In this document: in pieces, positions 31,700-43,009 of the stretch
Numbering within the stretch: the first letter of the stretch is position 1
Layout: each line of letters begins with the position of its first letter
Origin: Protopterus annectens
Lineage: Eukaryota > Chordata > Ceratodontiformes > Protopteridae
Assembly (NCBI RefSeq): GCF_019279795.1
Contig: NC_056738.1
Location: 402,495,311-402,559,310, forward strand
Direction of reading: 5' to 3'
Length of the DNA: 64,000 nt
Program-made: the position numbers and the translations under genes
The notes under the pieces: model-generated
Told to the model about the DNA's origin: nothing
The model's input: only the letters and a program-made list of their open reading frames with translations
Database searches by the model: none

Positions 31700-32509
31700 G
31701 TACAGCTGTGTAGATTTACCATAAATGTAGATGTATGTGTATTTTCATTGTTGCAGTCCTAACCTGTGGGATTTCCTGCCATGGAAGCCTTTGGCCAGCA
31801 TGCCTACCAGAGAATTATCTTCTCCTAAAGTCAGCAGATGCCCTGTCCAACGTCACTACATCTGGATATAAAGGGAGTCTGCTGGCGCCATGACCTCAGT
31901 TCTTTCTTGCCAGAGACCAAAGCGGAGTGGAGTGTTAGTGTGTCAGTCAGTCCACAACAGAGAAAGACAACATCTAAAGCTAACTATGCCATTGGGGAAC
32001 TTCATGTGTTTTTTGACTAATGTCAGAGAAAGTTAACTCTTGCCGCTGCGGCAAGCAGATACCACACACTAGGGCAGTCATTCTTTTTGTGCGACTTGTT
32101 TGGGCCAAGAACAAGACTTTCCTGTCGAGTCCGTCCTCACTTTCAAAGCAGAACTATCACGTGTGCATCTGAGATTCTTCTAAACATTTTACCGAGCCAA
32201 TTAAGCCTTTGCATAGCGTACCATGTCATCTGCTAGTCTAGATGAAGTTAATCGCCCTAAGCGAAAAAAGGAAAAGCACTTCGGACATAGAACCTCAGAC
32301 TACTCATTTGCTGACAGGCAGCCCTCTTAGGGGTGTGATTGTCGAGAGGGGACTCCTTTTATATCCATAAGTAGTGACTTTGGGACAGGGCATCTGCTGG
32401 CTTCAGGAGGTGGAGAAAATTCTCTGGTAGTTGGGCTTGCCAAGGGTTTCCACAGTAGGAAATCCCACAAGTTAGGACTGCAACACAAACATGCAGTACA
32501 CTGAACATT
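31700..32509 (+). mobile_element. Mini-element F: two ITRs and a gag start only
   Basis: The left end (31700-31900) reads GTACAGCTGTGTAGATTTACC then TGTTGCAGTCCTAACCTGTG. The right end (about 32330-32509) carries the inverted sequence (CACAAGTTAGGACTGCAACA). Between them lie a TATA-like GGATATAAAGG (about 31865), a leader and a gag start at 32021. RT, RNase H and recombinase are absent. This is an internally deleted, non-autonomous DIRS derivative of a sister family of A. Confidence 0.75.
32021..32230 (+). pseudogene. gag N-terminal remnant of F
   Basis: ATG at 32021 gives MSEKVNSCRCGKQIPHTR, matching the family A gag start. A frameshift follows, and the other frame continues FFLCDLFGPRT, CRVRPHFQSRTI, aligning with CIPCLGPDH and CRFCARFNQRTI. 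It stops near 32225, so only about 65 codons of gag remain. Confidence 0.75.
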
Positions 32510-32993
32510 TTCCACCACTAACTACTTCTTGCTCCATTGCACAAAGCAGGAGGGGGGGAAAGCAGTGTTCTCCCAGGTGGAAAACATCTACAGCATCCCC
32601 CATTTCAATAAGTTCCAAATCTGCTGCGGCTCCTGCATATACAGCTCCAAGGGAAGAATGGAGAAATAGCTCAGTTACTAAACAAGCATGTTCAAGTCAC
32701 CCACAAAAAGAGCTATTGGAGACACTGACACTTCTGTGTAAGAGCAGACTTGCTATGTAGTTTTGCCAGAATATATCTTACATACAGTATCCTCTTTGCA
32801 TAGGCCTAGAAATGCAGCTATATTAAAAGCAGGTCTATATCTTCATTTTATAGTTCATATTTCACATACAGTTTCAGTAAGTTCAGTTTCAACAAAAAGG
32901 AATGTTTCAGTGAAGGATACAAATGACGTGGTAACAGACTGTATGGAACATTTCATACAAAAACACTGTTTAGATAGTACAAGGCTTGGGAAA
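32510..32993. other. Unassigned coding-like sequence (relic X, part 1)
   Basis: The + strand has open stretches at 32491-32760 and 32763-32993 with no known motif. The second may continue at 36506 across A3. Identity unknown. Confidence 0.35.
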
Positions 32994-33484
32994 GTACAGT
33001 TGTTTACACTTACCATAAATGTAGATGTTAGTGTGTATTCACTGTTGCAGTCATTACATTTGGGTTATCCTGCTGGCAAGGTTGCCCTCAGCCAGCCTGA
33101 ATTCCAAAGTCTTGGGTCCTGCTTCGGTTGCTGTCGCCTCTTCCCTGACGTCAGGTCGTAAGGGGTATAAAAGATGCAGCAGACGCCATTTTATTTAGTT
33201 TTTCTTTCCCCAGATGCCAGGTGCCCCCAAAATGGTAGGCTAAAATTAGGTAAATAAAACATACATGCACCAAAATAAGTTTTACCTTCCTCTATAAGCA
33301 AATACACCATCTAGGTTGTATAGATTAGAGAAGTAAAGATAAGTTCTCGCAAAAATAAGGGGGATGGTGGGTGGGTAACCTGGACTGCAACAGAGAATAC
33401 ACTTGAACATCTACATTTATGGTAAGTGCACACAATTGTGCTATGTTCTTCGTGTTTCACTGTTGCAGTCATTTCATTTGGGTT
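32994..33484. repeat. Right ITR and ICR of A3
   Basis: ITR 32994-33225 with TGACGTCA at 33146-33153, a true TATAAAAG at 33166-33173 and GACGCCATTTT at about 33182. ICR 33385-33484: CATCTACATTTATGG (inverse of the outer end) followed by ATGTTCTTCGTGTTTCACTG (left-end copy). Confidence 0.88.
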
Positions 33485-33540
33485 GAGTCCCAAAGCTATG
33501 GTTGGGGGGGGGCTGGAGCTAAACAGCATTAGGAGCGGCT

Positions 33541-34530
33541 ATGAGGCCCTACAGAACTGCAGTGGCAAAGCCTGCCCTTGATTTAGAGTAAAGAGGTAGA
33601 TTGTAATGTTTTGTAAAGGTATGCACTGAACTCCAAGTAGCAGCCTCCAAAATGTCTTTAGTTGGTACTCCCCTGAGAAAGGCTGCAGAAGTGGCTGCAG
33701 CTCTGGTTGAATGTGGCCTAATGCCCTTAGGCACTGGTTTGCCATGTTGTGAGTAGCAGAAACGAATGCAGTGATCTATCCACTTTGAAATAGTCTGCTT
33801 GGAGATGGTCTTTCCTTGTGATGCTGTGGCATACGCCACTAGTAATTGCTCTGTCTTTCTGAAAACTTTAGTTTTGTCCAAGTAGAATCTAAGTTGTCTG
33901 TGTACGTCCAAAGAATGCAGAATTTTCTCCCCCTTGTTCTGTGGATTTGGATAAAAAGTTGGCAAATGAATTGTTTGGTTAAGGGCTACACTGGATACCA
34001 CCTTAGGCAGAAATGTAGGGTTTGTTCTCCAAGAGACCCTGTCTGGATAGAAAATGATAAAGGGTTCCACAGCCATAAGAGCCTGTAGCTCTGAAACTTG
34101 TCTTGCAGAAGTTATTGCTAGGAGAGGAGCTGTTTTCCAAGATAAGAACTTTATGTCCGCAGTAGCAGCTGGCTCAAAAGGAGGTAAGGTGAGTTTTTCC
34201 AAGACAATTGAGGTCCCATGCAGGTGTTGGCGTTCTCCTTGGAGGCCTTAAGTTGTTGGCTCCTCTGAGGTACTGCCTTAAAGGATGAGAAAAGAGTGCC
34301 GGCTCTGTATTGTAATGAGCCGAAATGGCAGAGGCATGGATTTTAATTGATGAAAAAGATAGGCCTTTGTCCAGCATCTCAGTTAAAAACTGCAAAATCT
34401 GAGGAATATTTGGGACAGCTGTATCAGTTCCTTCAGCTTGGTTCCAAGCGCAAAATCTCTTCATTTCCCAGCATAGGATTTTCTAGTACTAGGCCCTCTG
34501 GCTTCTAAAATGACATCCATCACAGCTTTA
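33541..34530 (-). pseudogene. Tyrosine recombinase of A3, catalytic Arg changed
   Basis: From 34202 to 33549 a 217-codon frame reads LTLPPFEPAATADIKF, the first catalytic box as SARQVSELQAL (other copies RRVSEL), LDVHRQLRFYLDKTK, HSTRAAATS and the Tyr in FTKHYNLPL. The upstream part (34464-34174) has a frameshift near 34205; its start near 34500 reads a damaged STRK segment. The Arg-to-Gln change should inactivate it. Confidence 0.85.
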
Positions 34531-36207
34531 CTGAGAGGTGTGGTTTGCATGGCTACATTATCTGCCATGCTGCTAGGTTTAGGATCCTGAGTTGGCTGTG
34601 CAGAATCTGATTATTTTGTTGGGACAGTAGACTAGGTATTTGAGGTAAGGTCCAGGCTGGGCACTGAGACAAGTTCCTTAAGATTGGATACCAGTACTGG
34701 CATGGCCAGTCTGGGGCAATCAGAATCATTTTTGGTTTCTCTTGCCTGACCTTTAGGAGTACTTTGGGGAGGAGAGGCAGTGGAGGGAAGGCATATACTG
34801 ATAGGTTTGTCCAGTTGAAAGCTAAGGCGTCCACTTTCCAAGCTTGTCTGTTGCAAGTCCTTGTGCAAAATCTTTTTAGTTGATTGTTTTGAGGGAAGGC
34901 AAATAGATCTATGTCCGGGCGTCCCCATTCCATTGTTATCATGCTGAAGACTTGTGGATCCAGGTGCCACTCGTGGGGATCCATGAGGTTTCTGCTTAGT
35001 TCGTCCGCCAAAGTATTTTCCTTTCCTGACAGGAATTGTGCCTGCAGATGAACTTGGTAAGTCGATGCTGTGGTCCCATAAAGCCATGGCTAGTCTGCAT
35101 AGGGGGTAAGAATGAGTTCCATCCTGCTTGTTTATGAACCACATGACCGTGGTGTTGTGTCTTTATCAGTAGTTGTCCCGGATGAAGTAGGTCCTTGAAG
35201 GCTGTCAGGGCATTTTGAACAGCTAGCATATCTTTTTGACGGATATGCAGATGCTTTTGGTTTGTGGACCAGGTGCCCTGAATGCCTCTTCCTGCCATGT
35301 GTGCCCCCCAGGCATAATCTGATGCATCCGTCGTTAGGCTCTGCCTGGCTGGGGGTAGTGAGAATGGCTTTCCCTTGTTTTGATGACAAGCCTTTGAGAA
35401 CCATCGAAATTCCTGTTGTAGGCAGGGTATTAGAGTAAACATTGTTTCCAGACTGTGCCAATGTTGTGTCCAGACACTTTTTAGGTACCATTGAATTTTC
35501 CTCATATGCAGTCTTGCATATGGAATTAGTAAGATGCAGGATGCCAGAAGCCCAAAGCCTGCAGAATTTTTCTTGCAGATAACTGGGCCTTTGTTGCCAT
35601 TTCCTTGAAATAGGTAGTCAGTTGCCTTTGTCTGGAGTGAGATCAGCCATCTGGGCAGTTGTATTTAAGCTTGCACCCAGGAATATTATCTCTTGAGAGG
35701 GTACTAGTTTTGATTTCTTTTTGTTGACTGTGTACCCTAGGCATGTTAAAAGTCTCATCACAAAAGTCAGATGCTGTAGTAGAATGTCCTTGTTCTCAGC
35801 TTGTATGAGGCAGTCATCCAAGTAAGGATATATTTGTATTAATCTGTCTGCAGTAAGCAATTACTGGTGCCAGGCACTTTGTAAAAACCCTGGGCGTAGT
35901 AGATAAGCCAAAGGGCAGTGCAGAGAATTGGTAATGCTTTGAGCCAGCCTTGAATCTCAGGTATCGTCTGCATGATTGTCTGACTGGGACATGCAGGTAT
36001 GCCTCTTTTAGGTCTAAAGTCACGAGCCAAGCCTTGCTGCCCAGCATGGGCAGAAGCTGCTGTAAGGTCAACATCTTGAATTTTGGTATTTCCAGGAAAG
36101 TGTTTAGAATAGATAGGTCCAGTATTGGTCTCCATGCTTTGTTCTTTCTGGGTACCAAGAACAGTCGAGTAAAATCCTTGTACCTGCTCTTGCTGTGGCA
36201 CTTGTTG
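34531..36207 (-). pseudogene. RT (5' truncated), RNase H and MT-like region of A3
   Basis: RT from about 36158: NKAWRPILDLSILNTFL, LVTLDLKEAYLHVPV, SALPFGLSTTPRVFTK and, after a frameshift near 35850, PYLDDCLIQ (35820-35790) intact. RNase H at 35505-35000 keeps TTDASDYAWG and QKDMLAV, but the DNTTV motif is frameshifted (KTQHHGHVV). The MT-like part is open from 35011 to 34553 with PDIDLFAFP, WKVDAL, YAFPPLPLL and IAPDWPCQYW. The RT N-terminus is missing. Confidence 0.85.
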
Positions 36208-36505
36208 AAAGTTTCCCCAATGGGGTACTTAGCTTTTAATGAAGACTTCGGATCTGAAACTCGAACACGAAAATCTTAGGAGTCGGCTGACCGGCACTTA
36301 AGAACTGCTTCTGCTTCGGGCACCGTGCGGCAAGAAAGACTAAATAAAATGGCGTCGGCAGCATCTTTTACACCCCTGACGTCAGGGAAGAGGAGACCGC
36401 AACTGACGCAGGACCCAAGACTTTGGAATTCAGGCCAACTAAGGGCAACCTGCCAGCAGGATAACCCAAATGTATTGACTGCAACAGTGAAACACAAAGA
36501 ACATC
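36208..36505 (-). promoter_or_regulatory. Left ITR and 5' UTR of A3
   Basis: Contains TGACGTCA at 36377-36384, a TATA-like GTGTAAAAG at about 36366-36374 and CGCCATTTT at about 36347, then the leader with the CCCCATTGGGG palindrome at about 36215. No gag ATG follows because of the deletion. Confidence 0.7.
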
Positions 36506-37792
36506 CAAGGTTAAAAAGGAATTTATAAAGTGTAGAAAAATTTACAGGATTTCAGTATTAAGAGAGATTTTTCTAGTCAGGAATCAGTTTAGCTTTGACA
36601 TTCAGGATACTAAGTACAGAAGTCAGTTTAAAGATACAGAAATGAGTTGAGATACTCAGAAGACTAAGTACACAAATCAGGTCAGAAGTTTGGGCAGTTC
36701 TTATATTCAGAAAATACAGAAAATGCAGTTGGTCTTACTTCTGCCATTAGAGAGGAAACAAATATTCAAATATTCGAGTGTTGAATTAAAGATAGTACAA
36801 TTTGTCAGAGCTACATTAGTCTGAGTAGTCTTTAATGTTTAATTCAAGTTCATCACTGTTACTTGACGGCTATGTCTTGTTCGGATCTTGTTGGATTAGT
36901 ATATCTACTGCCACTGTATGCTGCTATCACATAATAAACCACCTTTATCAAATCTCTGAGTGAAGACTTATTCTGAAAGGTACAAAATGATTTAGCACAT
37001 GGAGACATTCGGCATTTGTCTAGTACAGCACTGAGTAATTAAAAATTAAAGACATTTACTCCAGTTCTTACAATGGTGTCTAGTCTGAATTGAGGGGGGG
37101 GGCAATACTGACTGTTAGCACGAGTCCCAAAACCCCATAGTAACAGTGCAAATCTACAGATGATCAGCAGCAGACAAAAACTACATGTACTTTACAGAGC
37201 AGCAATGTTCCTTAAGTAATTTAGCACTAAAAAATCTACAGTAAAGTAATTAAAAACTTCATAATCTGCAAGAAAGAGAACACTGAAAGCTATCAGTGAA
37301 AAGGAGATTATCCAGTTACCTGTATTGGAAATCTTCACAACCTCCAAAGACAACAGACCTTCACATTTCCAATGAGACACTAAAGAGGCAAAGGAATCCT
37401 TAACAAGATATTCAAAGAAGTTGCAAGATGACTGGCCTCATTGTCAATGACCCTTCAACTTTTCTTATATGAGCATTCATTTTTGCTATTATCTATTTTC
37501 CAGCTAAATCGAACAGCAAGTTTCAGAAAAGTTGAGAGTTCTACAGTAAATGTATGACTAAATGTACACTTTACACCTATGTCAGAGAAAAAAAAAACAG
37601 TTAAGACTTTGATGGCAAAAGCACCAGTAAATGCGTGGTTTTGAGTTAAAAATTTGGTAAAGCAGTCTAAAAATGTTTCAGAAAGGTTCATTTAAATTAT
37701 CAGTACAGGAATGTAAAATTTTTCTAGACGCAAAAGGGTTAAACACAGAAGCAATCTGTAATAAGTGCGGTAGAGTAGAAAAGTACAGTTGT
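36506..37792 (+). other. Unassigned sequence (relic X, part 2), possible LTR tail
   Basis: Begins with an A-rich open stretch on the + strand (36508-36830, one stop). Near 36933 there is an AATAAA, followed about 135 bases later by CA and TGGTGTC (37074-37080), which resembles the start of a tRNA-Leu-type primer-binding site next to an LTR. The end (37673-37792) is open and reads AICNKCGRVEK before A4 cuts it. No pol domain seen. A retroviral origin is only a possibility. Confidence 0.3.
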
Positions 37793-38266
37793 GTACCTAC
37801 CATAAATATAGATGTTATAGAGTGTGTATTCACTGTTGCAGTCATTACACTTGGGTTATCCTGCTGGCAGGCTACCTGCAGTCGGCCAGAATTCCAAAGT
37901 CTAGATCAGGCGTCGGTTGCTGTCGCCTCCTCCCTGACGTCAGTGCGCCAGGGGTATACAAGATGCAGCCAATGCCATTTTCTTCAGTTTTTCTTGCCCC
38001 AGATGTCAGGTGCCCCCATATATGAAGGCTAAAAAATTATGCCAATAAGTATGCATGCACAATAACATTTCCTTCATCTACAAGCAAATACACCACATAG
38101 GTTGTATAGGATGGAGAAGTACAGAAAAGTCCCAGCAAAGAAAGGGGAATGGTGGGAGGGTAACCTGGACTGCAACAGTGAATACACTCAAACATCTACA
38201 TTTATGGTAGGTACACAACTGTACTAAGCTCTTCATGTTTCACTGTTGCAGTCATTACACTTGGGT
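37793..38266. repeat. Right ITR and ICR of A4
   Basis: ITR 37793-38020 with TGACGTCA at 37935-37942 and GTATACAAG at about 37955; it matches 43130-43327 inverted. ICR 38169-38266: ACATCTACATTTATGGTAGG then CTCTTCATGTTTCACTG, i.e. inverse outer right end joined to left end. Confidence 0.9.
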
Positions 38267-38362
38267 TGAATCCCAAAACTGAGGTTGGGTGGCTGGGTCT
38301 AAATAGGATTAGGAGAGGCTATAAGGCCCTGCAGAACTGCAGGGGCGAAGCCTGCCCTAGAT

Positions 38363-39310
38363 TTAGATTAGAGAGGTAAAGTAGTGCTTGGTAAAAGTGC
38401 GCACTGAACTCCAAGTTGCAGCCTCTAAAATGTCTTTGGTTGGTACTCCTCTGAGGAAGGCTGCTGAAGTGGCTGCTGCTCTAGTAGAATGTGGCCTAAT
38501 GGCCTTAGGCATTGATTTGCCATGTTGTGAATAGCAGAAACGAATGCAGTAGCCTCTCCATTTTGAAATAGTCTGCTTTGAGATAGCCTTTCCTTGTGAT
38601 CCTGCAGCATATGCCACCAAAGGTTGCTCAGTCTTTCTGAAAGCTTTAGTTCTGTCCAAGTAGAAGCATAGCTGTCTGTGTATGTCCAAAGAATGCAGGA
38701 GTCTCTCACCCTTATTCTGTGGGTTTGGATAAAAGGTGGGCAAATGAATTGTTTGGTTAAGGGCCACACTGGACACTACCTTAGGCAAAAAAGTTGGGTT
38801 TGTCCTCAGAGAAACCCTGTCTTGATGAAAAATGATCAAAGGCTCCACAGCCATGAGTGCCTGCAACTCTGAGACTCGTCTTGCAGAGGTTGCTAGGAGC
38901 AGAGCGGTTTTCCATGATGAGAACTATTTCAGTTGTGTTGGCTGGCTCAAAAGGTGGCAGTGTTAGTTTTTCCAAGACATATTGAGATCCCATTCAGGTA
39001 TTGGTGCTCTCCTTGGGGGTGTTATATTTTTGGCCCCTCTGAGGTACTGTCTTAGCAATGGATGTGAAAAAATAGGTGGTTCCATATTGTAATGAGCTGA
39101 AATGGCAGAGGCATGAATTTTAATGGATGAAAAAGGTAGGCCTTTGTCCAGCATCTCAGTTAGATATTGTAAAATCTGAGGAATATTTGGAACAATCGTG
39201 TCAATTCCTTGTGCCTGGTTCCAGGCACAGAATCTCTTCCATTTTTCTGCATAAGATTTTCTGGTACTGGGCCTCCTGGCCTCCAAAACAACATCCATCA
39301 CTGCTTTTGA
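38363..39310 (-). pseudogene. Tyrosine recombinase of A4
   Basis: N-terminal part near 39270: RPSTRKSYAEKWKRF, then LQYLTEMLDKGL. LTLPPFEPANTTEI is near 38960. The first catalytic box SARRVSELQ is near 38875, in a frame shifted relative to its surroundings. From 38866 to 38363 the frame is open with SLDIHRQLCFYLDRTK, HSTRAAATS and FTKHYFTSLI. Arg, HxxR and Tyr are all present; the frame is lost just after the Tyr. Shifts also lie near 38985 and 38910. Confidence 0.85.
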
Positions 39311-41279
39311 CAGAGTTTTGTTATGAATGGCTACATTATCCGCCATGCTGCCAGATTTAGGGTCCTGAGTTGGTTGTGCCAAATCTGATTGTTTAGTTGA
39401 GTCAGTAAATGAGGAATCAGAGGTAATGTCCAGGCTGGGCCTTGAGACAAGCTCTTTAGGATTGGATACCAGTTGCTGGCGGGGCCAGTCTGGGGCAATC
39501 AGAATAATTTTTGGCTTCTCTGGTCTGACCTTTAGGAGTACCTTCGGGAGGAGAAGCAGAGGTGGAGAGGCATACACTAAGGTTTTTCCAGCTGAATGAT
39601 GGAGCATCCACTTTCCATGCTTGCTTGTGATAAGTCCTTGTGCAGAATCTTTGTAGCTGGCAGTAGTGAGGGGAGGCAAATAGATCTATGTCCGGGCATC
39701 CCCCTTTCTTTGTTATGCTGAAGACTTGTGGATCCAGTTGCCACTCGTGGGGATCTGTGAAGTTTCTTAGTTCATCTGCCAGAGTATTTTTCTTTCCTGG
39801 CAGGAATTGTGCTTGCAGGTATACTTGATAAGTCAATGCTGTGTCCCACAAAGTCATGGCTTGTCTGCAGAGGGGGTAGGAATGTGTGCCTCCTTGCTTA
39901 TGTACCACATGACTGTAGTATTGTCCCGTCTTTGTCAGAAGTTGTCCTGGAAGTAGATCCTTGAAAGCTGTTAGGGCATTCTGAACAGCCAGCATCTCTT
40001 TTTGATTGATATGAAGATGCATTTGGCTTGTGGACCATGTGCCCTGAATACATTTTCCTGCCATGTGTGCCCACCAGGCATAGTCTGATGCATCTGTTGT
40101 TATTGACTGCCTGGCTGTGGGTAGGGAGAATGGCTGTCCCTTGTTGTGGTGACAGGCCTGTGACCACCATCGAAATTCCTGTTGCAGGCAAGGAAGGAGG
40201 GTTACTAATGTTTCCAGGCTGTGGCAATGTGGAGTCCAAACACTTTTTAGATACCATTGTAGTTTCCTCATATGCAGTCTGGCATATGGAATTAGAAGAA
40301 TGCAGGATGCCATGAAGCCCAAAGCCTGCAGAATTTTTCTTGCAGATAACTGGGTCTTTGTTGCCAACATTTTGAAGTAAGAAGTTAGTTGCCTTTGTCT
40401 GGCATGAGAAGCCATCTGGGCAGTTGTATTTAAGCTTGCACCCAGGAATATTATCTCTTGAGAGGGTACTAGTTTTGATTTATTTTAGTTTACTGTGTAC
40501 CCCAGGCAATTTAGCAATCTTTTTACAAATGCCAGATGTTTCAGTAGAATGTCCTTGTTCTCTGCTTGAATAAGGCAGTCGTCCAAGTAGGGATATATTT
40601 GAATTCCTCTTTGTCTGCAGAAAGCAATTACTGGTGCCAGGCATTTTGTGAAGACCCTGGGCGCAGTAGATAAGCCAAAGGGCAGCGCAGAGAATTAGTA
40701 GTGCATTGAGCCAGCTATGAATTTGAGGCATCTTCTGCAAGATTGTCTGATTGGAACATGCAGGTATGCCTCCTTTAGGTCCAAAGTTACGAGCCAAGCC
40801 TTGTTGCCCAGCATGGGCAGAAGTTGCTGCAGACTTAGCATTTTGAATTTTGGAACTTCCAGAAAAGTGTTTAGAATAGACAGGTCCAGTACTGGTCTCC
40901 AGGCTTTGTCCTTTCTGGGTACCAAGAAGAGTCAAGTAAAATCCTTGTCCCTGCTCCTGAAGTGGTACTTGCTGAATGGCCCCCATGTCCATGAGGGAAG
41001 AAACTTGCTTTTGTGCCTCTGCCCATTGGTTGGTGCAGGTCTGGCATGCCTCTTGCCTTTGGCAGTGTGTGAAAGTGGAACCTGTAGCCGTGAGACACTA
41101 TATTCAAGACCCATTTGTCATGTGTAATCATGTGCCAGGTTTGCTGAAAAAGTGCTAGTTTTCCCCCTAAGGGAGCTTCCAAAAGGTAAGTGCTTGGAAG
41201 TGGTAGAGGAAAGTAATTGTGACTGCTTCCTATAAGGTTGAGATTTGTCTTCTCCACTTTTGGAGGTGGAAGCACCCCA
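39311..41279 (-). pseudogene. RT, RNase H and MT-like region of A4
   Basis: Pol N-terminus near 41275-41000 (GGKLALF, WVLNIVSHGYRFHFH). RT: KAWRPVLDLSILNTFL, LVTLDLKEAYLHVPI near 40790, and PYLDDCLI intact near 40590. Thumb: QALGFMASCILLIPYARL. RNase H: ITTDASDYAWWAH, NQKEMLAV, then a frameshift at KTGQYY. NTLADEL survives. The MT-like part reads PDIDLFASP and WKVDA. Breaks near 40920, 40690, 40490, 39920 and 39560. Confidence 0.85.
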
Positions 41280-43009
41280 TTATTTAGGCCGGTATGAGCC
41301 TTGTGGCTGGACTCTGCCTCTAGGGCATCTGTATCTGCCTCTTTGTGGCCTGTCTGATACTGGAAAGGACCAATTTTTTGAAGGCCAGTTTCTTCTAAAT
41401 CTGGGTGGCTGTACCTGTAAGAAATCTTTAACTGTTTGCATAGATTTCGCTTTATCCTCCATTTTCTTTAACACCTCTTCTGCCTTAACACCAAACAAAG
41501 TATCATGCTGTAATGGAGCATCTAATAATTTTGCTTTAACATGATCAGGCAGATTCTGTTCCTTTAACCAAGCATGCCTTCTAATCACAGAACCCGTCAC
41601 AGCGGCCCTACAAGAGGCCTCCAAAGAATCAAAACCACACTGCAAAGTATGCTTTCCCACTTGTTCAGCTGCATGCAATAAATCCTGCATTTCCTTGTCT
41701 GGACAGTCAGAATTAGTCATCATTTTTTGTTTTAATAGTGACATTAAGTATTGCTGATATTTAAGCATATGAAATTGACAATTTAAGGCCCTTACGGCCA
41801 AAGTAGATGAAGTGTAAACTCCCCCCCCCCCATCTGTTCAGTGCCCTTAAATCTCTATCAGAAGGGACAGGGTTTTTTGCAATGGAAGCCTTGACACCCT
41901 TAGGTCCCTGGGAAATGGTCACTGGGTCAGCTGCAGGGTTTTTATATAAAAATTTATGGGAATCTGGAACCCTGTAGTGTCCGTCTGGCTTAACTGGTGC
42001 AGGAGGTATGAAGTCTGGAGACAGGCCGGACTCTGAAAAATCATCCACAATGTCCAGAACAGGGGGAATAGCAAGGGGCCTGTGCTGTGGAAGTAAAAGA
42101 AAATCTCTGAGCCTTTTCTTAGATTCTGTGTAATCCTTGCTCTCCCAATGGAAATGCTCCCTCATGGTATGCAGGGTTTCCCCAAAAGAGCAATCGTCAG
42201 GAGGAGAAGCTGAAGGAATAGATTCTTCAGCATCAGAATCCTCATAGGGAGGAAGAGAGTATTCTACATCAGAGGAGGAATCAGAGGAAATGGAAACCTG
42301 ATCTGAAGATTCATATATATAGTCTCTTGCCTAGGCCTCTTATCAGGAGGGGGATGGGAACCCCTGATCAAAGTAATAAGGTCTTTGGCCATTATGAGCA
42401 TTTGTTAGGCATGAAAGTTTGTCCTGGAGAATGCTGTACTTGTTTCTTTGTCTTTACAGCTGCTTTAGTCTTTGGCTTTGAAGCTGAAGATGGCTTTACA
42501 TATAACTTTGTTGGTCTGAAAACACCCTCAGAAGCCGATGCCTGCACAGCGGCTCTGGACCCATCTGAGGGGACCGTTTCCGAGGCTCCAATACCTTGAG
42601 TTTCCAAAGGCCCAGTCTGCTCCACGTAGGAGTCGGAAGCGGCCTGTGGCTCTGAGGTAGCGGGTGCCAGGGGTTGCGAAAGCGCCTCACTGAGAACAGA
42701 CGAGTAGCTTGGCGGAAGCCTCATCGTCGGTTTTGGACCTCAGATGTCTGTCCTTGTCTTTATCCTTGCATTTTTTTAGAAACTCCGTTCGTCGGTTGTT
42801 CTGACGGCATAGTATAATTAAATCTTCGGCCGAAGTAATGAAAGGCAAAACTGTATCGCCGCTTGATAGTGCATTGGTTAAATCTAGCACAAAAACGACA
42901 ACAAGCAACGTTGTGGTCTGGGCCTGGGCAAGGTATACAGTAAGAATGAAAATCCTTATGAGGCAATTTGCTTCCCACAAGAAATACAATTATAAACTTT
43001 TTCTGACAT
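41280..43009 (-). pseudogene. gag of A4
   Basis: ATG at 43009 gives MSEKVYNCISCGKQI, then a one-base frameshift. The other frame supplies KDFHSYCIPCPGPDH and CCRFCARFNQ. A Ser/Pro/Thr-rich linker (EGVFRPTKLYVKPSSASKP near 42520) precedes an acidic part and REHFHWESKDYTESKKRL near 42150. The 3' part is open from 41801 to 41280 with KQKMMTNSD, LQCGFDSLEASCRAA, HAWLKEQNLPDHVKAKLL and the basic end RGRYRCPRGRVQ. A C-tract at 41820 causes another shift. Confidence 0.85.

Larger units (their letters stand above)
32994..36505 (-). mobile_element. DIRS-like element A3, gag deleted
   Basis: Right end GTACAG at 32994, left end GAACATCC at 36499-36506. Order on the minus strand: left ITR and 5' UTR (36208-36505), RT without its N-terminus, RNase H/MT, recombinase, ICR, right ITR. 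The whole of gag and the pol start are missing at 36207/36208, where the RT sequence jumps into the 5' UTR at a short shared AA. Member of the CTGTTGCAG subfamily. Confidence 0.9.
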
